From Flagellimonas beolgyonensis (GTDB taxonomy: Bacteria; Bacteroidota; Bacteroidia; Flavobacteriales; Flavobacteriaceae): DNA of 64,000 nucleotides. Where the stretch lies: positions 1 through 64,000 of the forward strand of contig NZ_RZMY01000006.1 of the NCBI RefSeq assembly GCF_003992615.1, in the 5' to 3' direction. The notes below the pieces were generated by a model. That model made no database searches and was not told where the DNA came from. It saw only the letters and a list, made by a program, of their open reading frames with translations. This document shows positions 44,623 to 53,349 of the stretch, one piece after another. A program made the position numbers and the translations under genes. The stretch's first letter is position 1, and every line of letters starts with the position of its first letter.

Positions 44623-44628
44623 ATATTC

Positions 44629-44636
44629 CAAAAGTA
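44629..44636 (-). promoter_or_regulatory. -7 element leading to a near-leaderless transcript
   Basis: TACTTTTG on the minus strand, ending only 6 bases before ATG 44622. Transcription would begin at or next to the start codon. Confidence 0.5.
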
Positions 44637-44683
44637 ATGATTATTACTCCTTATCTTTAGCCGACAAAACGAATTGAAACAAA

Positions 44684-46312
44684 ATGGATCTTACCTTCAA
44701 TAAAAACGAAGACCATAATAAATTAAAATTGTCCGAACTCCGACGAAAACTGGCTCAAGTAAAACTCGGTGGCGGTAAAAAACGGATTGAAAAACAACAT
44801 GCCAACGGTAAGATGACCGCCAGGGAACGAATCGAGTTCCTGTTGGACAAAGATGCCCCTTCCATAGAAATTGGTGCCTTTGCTGGTGACGGTATGTACG
44901 AGGAACATGGTGGCTGTCCATCCGGAGGAGTCGTGGTAAAAATCGGATACGTTCAAGGCAAACAATGTGTGGTGGTGGCCAACGACGCCACGGTAAAAGC
45001 CGGGGCCTGGTTTCCCATTACTGGAAAGAAAAACCTTCGTGCCCAAGAAATTGCCATAGAAAACAAATTGCCCATTATTTATTTGGTGGACAGTGCCGGG
45101 GTGTACCTGCCCATGCAGGATGAGATTTTTCCGGACAAGGAGCATTTTGGACGCATTTTCCGAAACAATGCGATCATGAGCAGTATGGGAATCACCCAAA
45201 TTGCAGCGGTGATGGGCAGTTGTGTTGCTGGAGGGGCTTATTTGCCCATTATGAGCGATGAAGCGCTGATCGTGGATAAAACAGGCAGCATATTTTTAGC
45301 AGGCAGTTATTTGGTAAAGGCCGCCATTGGCGAGAGCATTGACAATGAAACCCTAGGTGGCGCAACCACCCATTCTGAAATAAGCGGGGTTACCGATTAC
45401 AAAGCGAAGGACGACAAAGATGCACTGAACAAGATCAAAAGCATTGTAAGCAAAATCGGCGATTTTGAAAAGGCTGGCTTTAATCGAATCGCGGCAAAAG
45501 CACCTTTGGAAAACCCGGAAGATATTTATGGCATCCTCCCAACCTCCCGGAGTGACCAATATGATATGTTGGAAATCATCAAACGATTGGTGGACGATTC
45601 CGAATTTGAACAATATAAAGAAGGTTATGGCAAAACGCTGTTAACCGGCTATGCCCGTATCGATGGTTGGGCCGTAGGCATTGTGGCCAATCAAAGGAAG
45701 GTGGTAAAGACCAAAAAGGGTGAAATGCAATTTGGTGGTGTGATCTATTCGGATTCAGCGGACAAGGCCACGCGTTTTATAGCGAACTGCAACCAAAAGA
45801 AGATTCCATTGGTGTTTTTACAGGATGTGACGGGCTTTATGGTCGGAAGCAAGAGCGAGCATGGTGGAATCATAAAAGATGGAGCGAAAATGGTAAATGC
45901 GGTGAGCAACACCGTGGTGCCCAAATTCACCATTGTGGTTGGCAACAGCTACGGAGCTGGAAATTATGCCATGTGCGGCAAAGCGTATGATCCGCGCTTG
46001 ATCTTGGCCTGGCCAAGTGCCGAATTGGCAGTGATGAGTGGTAACTCTGCGGCCAAAGTATTGTTGCAAATTGAAAAGGCTTCCTTGGAAAAAAGTGGCG
46101 AACTTTTGGATGCCGAAAAAGAGAAAGCGCTATTCAATAAAATCAAACAGCGCTACGATAATCAAATTTCGCCGTATTATGCCGCTGCCCGGTTATGGAC
46201 CGATGCCATAATTGACCCATTGGATACCCGAAAATGGATATCCATGGGCATTGAAGCCGCAAACCATGCCCCCATTGAGAAAAAGTTCAATATGGGTGTG
46301 TTGCAGGTATAG
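44684..46312 (+). CDS. Acyl-CoA carboxylase beta subunit (methylcrotonyl/propionyl-CoA carboxylase type)
   Basis: A 542-residue carboxyltransferase of the crotonase superfamily: N-terminal GKMTARERIEFLLDKD, N-lobe YLVDSAGVYLP and PDKEHFGRIFRN (about residue 145), and C-lobe LQDVTGFMVGS and NSYGAGNYAMCGKAYDPR (about 425). Segments such as FPDKEHFGRIFRN favour a methylcrotonyl-CoA carboxylase-like (leucine breakdown) assignment, but propionyl- or geranyl-CoA types are not excluded. It moves CO2 from biotin onto the acyl-CoA. The biotin-carrying alpha subunit is not in the window. Confidence 0.9.
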   Translation: MDLTFNKNEDHNKLKLSELRRKLAQVKLGGGKKRIEKQHANGKMTARERIEFLLDKDAPSIEIGAFAGDGMYEEHGGCPSGGVVVKIGYVQGKQCVVVANDATVKAGAWFPITGKKNLRAQEIAIENKLPIIYLVDSAGVYLPMQDEIFPDKEHFGRIFRNNAIMSSMGITQIAAVMGSCVAGGAYLPIMSDEALIVDKTGSIFLAGSYLVKAAIGESIDNETLGGATTHSEISGVTDYKAKDDKDALNKIKSIVSKIGDFEKAGFNRIAAKAPLENPEDIYGILPTSRSDQYDMLEIIKRLVDDSEFEQYKEGYGKTLLTGYARIDGWAVGIVANQRKVVKTKKGEMQFGGVIYSDSADKATRFIANCNQKKIPLVFLQDVTGFMVGSKSEHGGIIKDGAKMVNAVSNTVVPKFTIVVGNSYGAGNYAMCGKAYDPRLILAWPSAELAVMSGNSAAKVLLQIEKASLEKSGELLDAEKEKALFNKIKQRYDNQISPYYAAARLWTDAIIDPLDTRKWISMGIEAANHAPIEKKFNMGVLQV

Positions 46313-46313
46313 C

Positions 46314-48059
46314 CTATTTGGATTGTACCACTTGCGAAGGTAAATTCAAATTAAATAAGTGTAAGTTGGATCCCTTTAGGCCCAATTGAAATACTTTTAC
46401 TTCTTTTCGTTGCAATTTGCAACCGAAATTGCGGTAAATGGTTACTTTAATATAGGTTGGTGTTAATTGTTTATTTCCATGATATGCAGCATTGATCTGC
46501 CAAACTCCCGGTAGTTCATCATCCATTAAAAAATCGGCCATGGAATAACCCAGTTCCTTTTCTGAACGAATTCGGTCCGACATATCTTCCAAAGTGTGTT
46601 TCCATTTATAATATTGATTGCCAGGGTTCACGAACTGTAATTCAAACTCCGCTTCTGAATCGTTCCATTCAAACACCAATCGGGTGGAAAAGTCATCATC
46701 TTCTGTTTTCACCCTGGATTTTATCTTCAGGGTACCATTATCCAATGCGAAAATATTGTTTAATTCCCGCTTCATAATTTTTGATAAATCAACAGTATCC
46801 TTTGGCAACATGCCTTCATCCTGAAGATAGGCATGTCTTGCATAAAGCGTTGCAGCCGATTCTGGCATACCTACATTGCGGTAACTATTGGCCAAGTCAA
46901 TGAAGCTTTGGGCATAATCCGGACGTAATTTATAAATTTGCTTGTATGTTTCGTGGGCTTGCTTGGATTTTCCCTCCTCTTCCAACACATAGGCAAAGGC
47001 TTTCAGCGCAACAGGGTCATCGGCAAACATGGAATTGAACTGTTGCAGGAGTTGGTCGGCAAATTCCTGATCGTTCCATGTATTCACAAAATATCGGTAG
47101 CTTTCCAATACAAAAGGATATGACCTATTATATTTCGAAGCGTAATCCCGGTACACCGAATTGGCCTCCTCTTTATTTTTGGCAGCTTTCAAATCCCTAA
47201 GGTATTGGGGGTAATTATCTGCTATAGCCTCATTTTTTAGCGCTTTCCTATCATATATATTATTTCGAAGCCTGGCTTGGTCGTAGGGTTTTCCGTTGGC
47301 ATCAGCTGGGTAAGGATTGTTCATCCTCGTATTCACCACAATGATTCCGGCTTGCCCTACACTACCGTATCGTATGGTGGCGGATAACCCTGATAATACT
47401 GCAATACGCTCTATATCGGCAGCTGCCAGCCAATCGGGATATTCATTATAGACCAAACCATCTACATCATAACTTACGCTAGTTTTTGCACCATTGCCCA
47501 AGGTGCCGAGTTGTCTTAGGTAGATACGATAATATGGTGGTTGGGAAATGGGCTCTACACGCACTCCGGCAATTCTCCCCCTTATTGCATCAGCAAGACC
47601 GATTGCGCCTTGACTGATGCTTTCCTTATCCAGCAATCCGACACGATAGCCCGTTTTTTCCGTGTCCAAAAACCCAAAGGATGTTCTTATGATTCCTTTA
47701 TTGGAATGAAACTCCAAAAGTTTTTCTTGATATGTTTTTGTTCTTTTATCAGAAACAGTTACCCCATCCAACTCCTCCACCCTCGGCTCCATATGGATGT
47801 TCAATATTCGGGTAACATCTTCTGTGATAATTTTTATGGTATCCATGCCCATAAAAGTAAATTGGAGCTCTTCTTTGGGTCGTGCCAAAATTTGATACCA
47901 ACCTTCCGAGTTGGATGTAGTCTTATCTCCAGACATCAAATTGACCACATGTACGGGTGACAATGGCTTTCCATCATTGGAAATACGGCCTTGAATGGAT
48001 TGTTGGGCATGAACACCCCAACCTATAAAACATAACAAAACAATAGATAGTAACCTCAT
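46314..48059 (-). CDS. CRD - TonB plug - TPR fusion protein, function unknown
   Basis: A 581-residue protein with a signal peptide (LLSIVLLCFIGWGVHAQ, residues 3-19). A carboxypeptidase-regulatory-like domain (~20-95) is followed by a plug-like domain (~130-245: GAIGLADAIRGRIAGVRVEP, IERIAVLSGLSATIRYG, GIIVVNTR). No barrel follows; instead there are TPR-like helices at ~255-420 (QAHETYKQIYKLRPDYAQSF) and a beta-rich C-terminal domain at ~430-575. Plugs normally fill a TonB-dependent barrel, so this looks like a periplasmic or outer-membrane-associated scaffold using the plug as a binding module. It abuts the carboxylase gene tail-to-tail with one base between. Confidence 0.75.
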   Translation of the reverse strand: MRLLSIVLLCFIGWGVHAQQSIQGRISNDGKPLSPVHVVNLMSGDKTTSNSEGWYQILARPKEELQFTFMGMDTIKIITEDVTRILNIHMEPRVEELDGVTVSDKRTKTYQEKLLEFHSNKGIIRTSFGFLDTEKTGYRVGLLDKESISQGAIGLADAIRGRIAGVRVEPISQPPYYRIYLRQLGTLGNGAKTSVSYDVDGLVYNEYPDWLAAADIERIAVLSGLSATIRYGSVGQAGIIVVNTRMNNPYPADANGKPYDQARLRNNIYDRKALKNEAIADNYPQYLRDLKAAKNKEEANSVYRDYASKYNRSYPFVLESYRYFVNTWNDQEFADQLLQQFNSMFADDPVALKAFAYVLEEEGKSKQAHETYKQIYKLRPDYAQSFIDLANSYRNVGMPESAATLYARHAYLQDEGMLPKDTVDLSKIMKRELNNIFALDNGTLKIKSRVKTEDDDFSTRLVFEWNDSEAEFELQFVNPGNQYYKWKHTLEDMSDRIRSEKELGYSMADFLMDDELPGVWQINAAYHGNKQLTPTYIKVTIYRNFGCKLQRKEVKVFQLGLKGSNLHLFNLNLPSQVVQSK

Positions 48060-48099
48060 AAAGCAATGATTAGTAGATGGTTACTAAATTTACAAAAAA

Positions 48100-49446
48100 T
48101 CAGTTGCCCAATTGTGGCTTTGGCCTAGGAATTAACATTAATTTAGTTTGCCTACCATTGATGTACCGAAAACCATCCTCTCCAAAAAATCCTGGCTCTT
48201 CCAACATGATCCGGATATCTCTTTTCCATTCGGGAATATGCACGGTGGCATTCAGTTCAATGGCGTATGCCGTATTAGGGTTCAATGGATAGTTTTCCCC
48301 ATCATCCTTCATAACACCGCCTTGGGCATCCCACATGCCAATGGTAGTTCCTGCGGAATGGCCATAAGTTCCCAATGGATGGGTATAAATGGCCGGTTTG
48401 AGTCCGGCTTCCTTTGCTGCTTGCAGGGCCTTGGCCAAAATGTCGTTGCCCACCCTACCCTTCACCATGTTCTGGGTCAAAAAGTCCTGTACACGGTTGC
48501 CGTCCTTCAATGCGTTCACCAAAAAGGTCGGAGCTTCGGTTTCCTCAGGAAGTAATACATAGGCCAATTCCTGACAATCGGTGTTGAGGCGCAAATAGGT
48601 AATTCCGAAATCACAGTGCAACAGATCCCCCCTTTGAATTACGGCATTGTCGGGCCTTCCGGAGAAGGAGTACAAATGGCTTACCAGCTCCTCACTGGTG
48701 CGTTGTATGTCCACTGTGGGGTGAAACCAGGTCTCCAATCCCAAATCAGTCACCTTTTGGCGCATCCACCACTCCACTTCGGTGGTTGTGGTAATGCCCG
48801 GGGTAATTACTTTTTCTGAAAACGCCTCTGCGATAATATCATGGGTTATGTCCACCAATTGATTAAAAATGGTCATTTCCCGTGGTGTTCGGGTTTCAAT
48901 CCATCGAACGGCCAATTGTTCGGCCGAGGCCACCTTGGCATGGTATTTTTTTGGAAGATGGACCATGAACTCATCATAGTCGGTTTTGTCCAATCCATCA
49001 GCAATGTTGTGGTCCTTGGAAAAATTAAGACCTATGGTCTTGGGATCGCGCTCCTCGATCAGCTGCATCAACCGTTTCCATTGATCGGGCTCTTTTTCCT
49101 TGTCCCAAGCTGAAATAATGCTCTTGCCCACATTGTAACGGGCGACCGCCAATTTATCAATGGTATTTTTTGCTTTGTCCCTATAAAAAAGGAGGATAGT
49201 TCGTCTGCGCGCATTGAGCCAAGTGGCGGGCAACATGGTTTTGATCACGGGATCTTCGTTGTATTCCCTGGAAATCACGATCCACATATCTATGCCGGTA
49301 TCGTCCATTAATTTTGGTAGTAGGGTATTGAAACGTTCTTCCAAAATCTCGTCCACTACCCTAGCTCGTTCCGCTTCGGGAAGAATTTGTTGGGAGATGG
49401 CACAAATAGGGAACAGCAACAATAGGAAATAAATGGTTTTACGCAT
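48100..49446 (-). CDS. Secreted M24 metallopeptidase (Xaa-Pro aminopeptidase-like)
   Basis: A 448-residue protein with a signal peptide (IYFLLLLFPICAISQQ). An N-terminal creatinase-like domain (IDMWIVISREYNEDP) precedes the pita-bread catalytic domain: Asp in LLHCDFGITYLRLNTDCQ (two metal Asp, about residues 285-296), His in THPLGTYGHSAGT (about 366), Glu in YAIELNATV (about 402) and Glu in MLEEPGFF (about 425), the five metal ligands of M24 enzymes. Expected activity is removal of N-terminal residues before proline in the periplasm. Confidence 0.88.
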   Translation of the reverse strand: MRKTIYFLLLLFPICAISQQILPEAERARVVDEILEERFNTLLPKLMDDTGIDMWIVISREYNEDPVIKTMLPATWLNARRRTILLFYRDKAKNTIDKLAVARYNVGKSIISAWDKEKEPDQWKRLMQLIEERDPKTIGLNFSKDHNIADGLDKTDYDEFMVHLPKKYHAKVASAEQLAVRWIETRTPREMTIFNQLVDITHDIIAEAFSEKVITPGITTTTEVEWWMRQKVTDLGLETWFHPTVDIQRTSEELVSHLYSFSGRPDNAVIQRGDLLHCDFGITYLRLNTDCQELAYVLLPEETEAPTFLVNALKDGNRVQDFLTQNMVKGRVGNDILAKALQAAKEAGLKPAIYTHPLGTYGHSAGTTIGMWDAQGGVMKDDGENYPLNPNTAYAIELNATVHIPEWKRDIRIMLEEPGFFGEDGFRYINGRQTKLMLIPRPKPQLGN

Positions 49447-49475
49447 GGAGGTTATTTTTTACGGAAAATACAATC

Positions 49476-50549
49476 TTACATGATTTGCTGCAAGGTTTTT
49501 TCACGGTCAATCTTTTTTGTAGGCGTCTCTACAAACGATTTTACAAAGTAAACAGCCTTGGGAACTTCATATTTGGAAAGCGCATTGGCAGATTTAATTT
49601 CTTCCAACAATACATTCGGCTCCTTGGGTTGACCCTCCAGAATCAGAACAAGCTTTTGTCCCAAGGTGACATCGGCGACTCCCGCGACAAAAAAACGGTT
49701 CGTGATCAAATCCGAAAGTTTCGCTTCAATCTGTTCAGGAACCAATTTAATACCACCGGAATTGATGATTGAATCGAATCGGCCCAACCACGTAAATTGG
49801 TTATGGGATATCAATTCGACCAAATCATTGGTAACGATCTTACTATCGGAAACGTTTGGGGCGTCGATCACGAGACATCCTCTTTTGTCGATGGTAACCG
49901 AAACATCGGGAAGCGTTTCAAAGTAGGATTTTGGGTCTGGGGCCAATTCCTTCACGGCAACATGGGTAATCGTCTCCGTCATCCCATAGGTTTCATAGGC
50001 CGGGATTCCGGATTTGGATAGCTCCTCTTTTAAAATACTATCAACAGGGGCACCGCCTATGATCAATTTTTTAATTCTGGATAAATTTGAAATGGATTGC
50101 CGTACCTGTAACGGCACCATGGCGGCAAAATCGTACGCTTTACTGTTGTTATCCAAAGGAGCGGACGATGGATTCACATAGTCCAAATGCAGGCCAAGCA
50201 CCATGGCACGGACCAACATCATTTTGCCGGCAATGCCCGAATAGGGCAAACACAATAAGGCCGTATTCTTGGGTGCCAATTTAAAAAAAGAGCCCGTCGC
50301 CAAGGCTGAGTTGATCATGTGCTCCTTTTGCAACTGGATTTTTTTTGGCTTCCCCGTGGAGCCTGAAGTGAGGACTTCCAAAATAGATCGTTCCGAAACC
50401 CAATCCAACAAAAAATCGCCCATGGAAATTTCATGGTCCTCCCCTTCCTTTACCAGACTATAACCTATTTCGACGATATCCTCCTTGGTATAGGCTGCTC
50501 CGTTGAGTTTAAAGTCGGGGTGAATATTATGCCAAATCGGATTCGCCAT
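49476..50549 (-). CDS. menE: o-Succinylbenzoate-CoA ligase
   Basis: A 357-residue AMP-binding enzyme, short as is usual for Bacteroidota MenE. The ATP loop is VLTSGSTGKPKKIQLQ (about residue 59), motif YETYGMTETITHVA is at ~191 and WLGRFDSIINSGGIKLVPEQ near 261; the C-terminal lysine is in ETPTKKIDREK. It converts o-succinylbenzoate with ATP and CoA to OSB-CoA, the substrate of MenB. Its ATG lies 23 bases inside the 3' end of the CPBP protease gene, so the two are translationally linked. Confidence 0.9.
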   Translation of the reverse strand: MANPIWHNIHPDFKLNGAAYTKEDIVEIGYSLVKEGEDHEISMGDFLLDWVSERSILEVLTSGSTGKPKKIQLQKEHMINSALATGSFFKLAPKNTALLCLPYSGIAGKMMLVRAMVLGLHLDYVNPSSAPLDNNSKAYDFAAMVPLQVRQSISNLSRIKKLIIGGAPVDSILKEELSKSGIPAYETYGMTETITHVAVKELAPDPKSYFETLPDVSVTIDKRGCLVIDAPNVSDSKIVTNDLVELISHNQFTWLGRFDSIINSGGIKLVPEQIEAKLSDLITNRFFVAGVADVTLGQKLVLILEGQPKEPNVLLEEIKSANALSKYEVPKAVYFVKSFVETPTKKIDREKTLQQIM

Positions 50550-51465
50550 CAGTGATTGCTACAAATTCCTCTTTCGTCATCACACGGCCGAACAGTCGTT
50601 CTTTCCAATTGGTCCACCCGTATTTCTTTGAAAAAATGAACAGTAAAATGGGATAAACCACGAATACGGGAATCAAAACGTCCCAACCCAAGGCCGGTTC
50701 GGAAATATCCTTGTAAATGGAATCGGTTTGGAAGGCCGTCCAATCCGCGGTAACCAATAGTGCCGTAATTAAATTATTGGCAGCATGAAAACCAAGGGCG
50801 AGTTCCAATCCTTCGTCCATCAACGTCAAAATTCCCAAGAAAAACCCAGTTCCAATGTAGAAGGTCAAAATTCCATGGCCCAATTTTTCCACTTCGGGAT
50901 TGGCAATGTGCATCAAGCCGAACAAAGTGGAGGTTACTACCAAGGGTATCCATTTTGTTTTGGTCCAGATTCCCAACCCCTGCATCATATGCGCCCGAAA
51001 CAAATATTCCTCAAAACTGGTCTGTAACGGAATTAATAGAATGGCAATAATGGCGAGCGGGATAAATTTTACCAAATTAAAGTTGAGTTCATATTTTTCG
51101 GGTGATAGATAGACATCCAAGCCTGTCATTAAAATGGTCACCACTCCCCACAGCCCAAAGGCAAACATAATACGCCTCCAATCGATTTTCTTTCTTGAAG
51201 TGGTCAATGATGTTATGGATTGTTGATGAACAAACCATGTCCACCCTAAAACGACGAACAATCCGACTACCAATGGGGCCAAAAGAATAATCAAGACCAA
51301 GTTGGTGCCAAATTGATCTATAATCTGCTGCATGGCCTCCTCCATATTTATATCGGAATTGAGGGTCAACACATAATTGTAAATCATGAACCCAATAAAA
51401 CCCAAAGGCAGGAACAGATATTTCCAAAGTCCGATTTCCCCTTTATAACCTTGTTCTATGTACAT
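50527..51465 (-). CDS. CPBP family intramembrane glutamic protease
   Basis: A 312-residue membrane protein with about eight hydrophobic helices. The diagnostic E-E-x-x-x-R is in SFEEYLFRAHM (about residue 167), followed by F-G-L-M-H (about 200) and a further conserved HAANN (about 244). CPBP/Abi proteases cleave within membranes; substrates in Bacteroidota are unknown. It overlaps menC by 10 bases at its start and menE by 23 bases at its end, an arrangement that fixes it as part of the menaquinone unit although its role there is not obvious. Confidence 0.88.
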   Translation of the reverse strand: MYIEQGYKGEIGLWKYLFLPLGFIGFMIYNYVLTLNSDINMEEAMQQIIDQFGTNLVLIILLAPLVVGLFVVLGWTWFVHQQSITSLTTSRKKIDWRRIMFAFGLWGVVTILMTGLDVYLSPEKYELNFNLVKFIPLAIIAILLIPLQTSFEEYLFRAHMMQGLGIWTKTKWIPLVVTSTLFGLMHIANPEVEKLGHGILTFYIGTGFFLGILTLMDEGLELALGFHAANNLITALLVTADWTAFQTDSIYKDISEPALGWDVLIPVFVVYPILLFIFSKKYGWTNWKERLFGRVMTKEEFVAITDGESDLA

Positions 51466-52508
51466 ATTTCTTCAATTAAATTCGTATTCCACGATTTTTT
51501 TAGATCGTAATAAATTTCACCACGCTTAACTACGAGTGGACTTTCAATATTATTGGTGTACAAACTACCGGTGCCCAAGCCTTGCGGCATTGTGGGTTTC
51601 AATGTATAGGTCCATTGCGCAATGGCATTCAACCCGATATTGCTTTCCAAAGCACTGGTGACCCACCAACCGACACCTTGTTTTTCTGCTAAGGCAATCC
51701 ATGTTTCGCTTCCATGAAAACCTCCTACCAAACTCGGTTTAAGAATGATGTATTGCGGTCGTATAATTTGTAGCATTTTCTCTTTTTCCGTTACATCCAA
51801 CACGCCGATCAACTCTTCATCCAGGGCAATGGGCAGCGAAGTATCCTCACACAACTTGGCCATGGCATCCCATTGTTTGGGTTTGATGGGTTGCTCAATG
51901 GAGTGCAATTGAAATTCGGCCAGTTGATTCAATTTATCCATGGCGTCCCCCGGTGTAAACGCGCCATTGGCATCGACCCTGAGCTCAATTTCCTTAGGGG
52001 AAAAGTTGTTTCGAATCGATTTTAGAATTCCGATTTCCGTTTCAAAGTCAATGGCCCCAATTTTCATTTTGATACAACGGAAACCTTCCTGCAATTTTTG
52101 TTCCAGCTGGGACAACATGAACGCTTCGCTGCCCATCCAAATGAGCCCGTTAATGGCTATTGGTGCTTCTTTTTGTGTGAAATTTGATGGAAAAAGTTCG
52201 AAAGGATCTTGGGAATGTAGGGACAAAAACGCTTGTTCCAATCCAAATTGAATGGAAGGAAATGTGGCCAGTTTCCCCAATAGTTGTTCTTTTCCCAACT
52301 GTATGTTCTGGCAAACCCAACGTAATTTTTCCTCGTAATTGGGTACGTCGTCCACGCTGAGTCCCCTCAAAATACCACATTCCCCAATACCGAACCGATC
52401 ATTGTCCCGTAAAACAAGGAACCATGTCTCTTTTTGGGTCAATACGCCACGTGAAGTGCCACTGGGGACTTTAAAATCGAGGATGTACTTTTTATAGCTT
52501 GCTTTCAT
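51456..52508 (-). CDS. menC: o-Succinylbenzoate synthase
   Basis: A 350-residue enolase-superfamily enzyme. The catalytic lysine is in CIKMKIGAID (K-x-K, about residue 147), metal ligands are in LRVDANGAF, SIEQPIKP and ALDEELIG, and the second lysine is in ILKPSLVGGFHG (about 253). It dehydrates SHCHC to o-succinylbenzoate in menaquinone synthesis. It is the first gene of the menC-CPBP-menE unit. A TAAATTTG motif (minus strand, 52519-52526) lies 10 bases before the ATG. Divergent from the SDR gene. Confidence 0.92.
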   Translation of the reverse strand: MKASYKKYILDFKVPSGTSRGVLTQKETWFLVLRDNDRFGIGECGILRGLSVDDVPNYEEKLRWVCQNIQLGKEQLLGKLATFPSIQFGLEQAFLSLHSQDPFELFPSNFTQKEAPIAINGLIWMGSEAFMLSQLEQKLQEGFRCIKMKIGAIDFETEIGILKSIRNNFSPKEIELRVDANGAFTPGDAMDKLNQLAEFQLHSIEQPIKPKQWDAMAKLCEDTSLPIALDEELIGVLDVTEKEKMLQIIRPQYIILKPSLVGGFHGSETWIALAEKQGVGWWVTSALESNIGLNAIAQWTYTLKPTMPQGLGTGSLYTNNIESPLVVKRGEIYYDLKKSWNTNLIEEICT

Positions 52509-52518
52509 CGAGTGCCCC

Positions 52519-52526
52519 CAAATTTA
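52519..52526 (-). promoter_or_regulatory. -7 element of menC-CPBP-menE
   Basis: TAAATTTG on the minus strand, exact TAnnTTTG, 10 bases before the menC ATG. Confidence 0.45.
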
Positions 52527-52554
52527 ACTATATTTTGAATCTAAAATTTAAAGC

Positions 52555-53349
52555 ATGTCGAAGATTGCAGGAAAAACCATTTGGATCACAGGAGCCTCTT
52601 CAGGAATCGGAAAAAGTTTGGCCCTGGCACTCAGTTCCCGAAACTGTAATTTAATCCTTTCTGCACGCAATGCAGGAGCCCTGCAAGAAGTAAAATCACT
52701 TTGTGGAAATGGCGACAACATCGCTGTACTTCCCTTGGACCTCAATGACCATGAAGGCATGAATGAAGTTGTCAATAATGCCCTATCGCTTTTTGGTAAG
52801 GTGGACATTTTGGTGAACAATGCTGGGATAAGTCAACGGTCATTGATCAAGGACACGGACTTTTCGGTGTACAAAAAATTGATCGATATTGATTATTTGG
52901 GCACGGTGGCACTTTCCAAGGCGATTTTGCCTCATTTCATCCAAAACCAAAATGGACATTATGTTACGGTCACCAGTTTAATGGGCAAGTTTGGTTCTCC
53001 TTACCGATCGGGTTATTGCGGTGCCAAACATGCACTTCACGGCTTTTTTGATGTTATGCGCATGGAACATGAAAAGGATGGGGTAAAGGTAACATTGGTT
53101 TGCCCCGGTTTTGTGCAGACCAATGTGGCAAAAAATGCATTGACCTCGGATGGTTCTCCACAAGAACAGGATGATGTGGCCACCCAAAACGGTGTAACAC
53201 CTGAATATGCCGCCCAAAAAATGATCGCAGCCATTGAGAAAGATAAATTTGAAGTCTATATCGGGGGCAAGGAGATCAAAGGGATATACCTGAAACGGTT
53301 CTTTCCCAAACTGCTCCATAAAGTAGTGCTGAAAAGTCAGGTACGCTAA
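52555..53349 (+). CDS. Short-chain dehydrogenase/reductase
   Basis: A 264-residue SDR. The cofactor motif TGASSGIG is at ~13-20, NNAGIS near 88, the catalytic Ser in TVTSLMG (about 141) and Y-x-x-x-K in SGYCGAKHALHG (about 154-158). The C-terminal part (VYIGGKEIKGIYLKRFFPKL) resembles the SDRs related to DHRS7B, which act on lipid-like substrates, but the substrate is open. Its stop codon abuts the stop of the convergent histidine kinase gene with no spacer. It interrupts the run of minus-strand genes in the menaquinone region. Confidence 0.9.
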   Translation: MSKIAGKTIWITGASSGIGKSLALALSSRNCNLILSARNAGALQEVKSLCGNGDNIAVLPLDLNDHEGMNEVVNNALSLFGKVDILVNNAGISQRSLIKDTDFSVYKKLIDIDYLGTVALSKAILPHFIQNQNGHYVTVTSLMGKFGSPYRSGYCGAKHALHGFFDVMRMEHEKDGVKVTLVCPGFVQTNVAKNALTSDGSPQEQDDVATQNGVTPEYAAQKMIAAIEKDKFEVYIGGKEIKGIYLKRFFPKLLHKVVLKSQVR

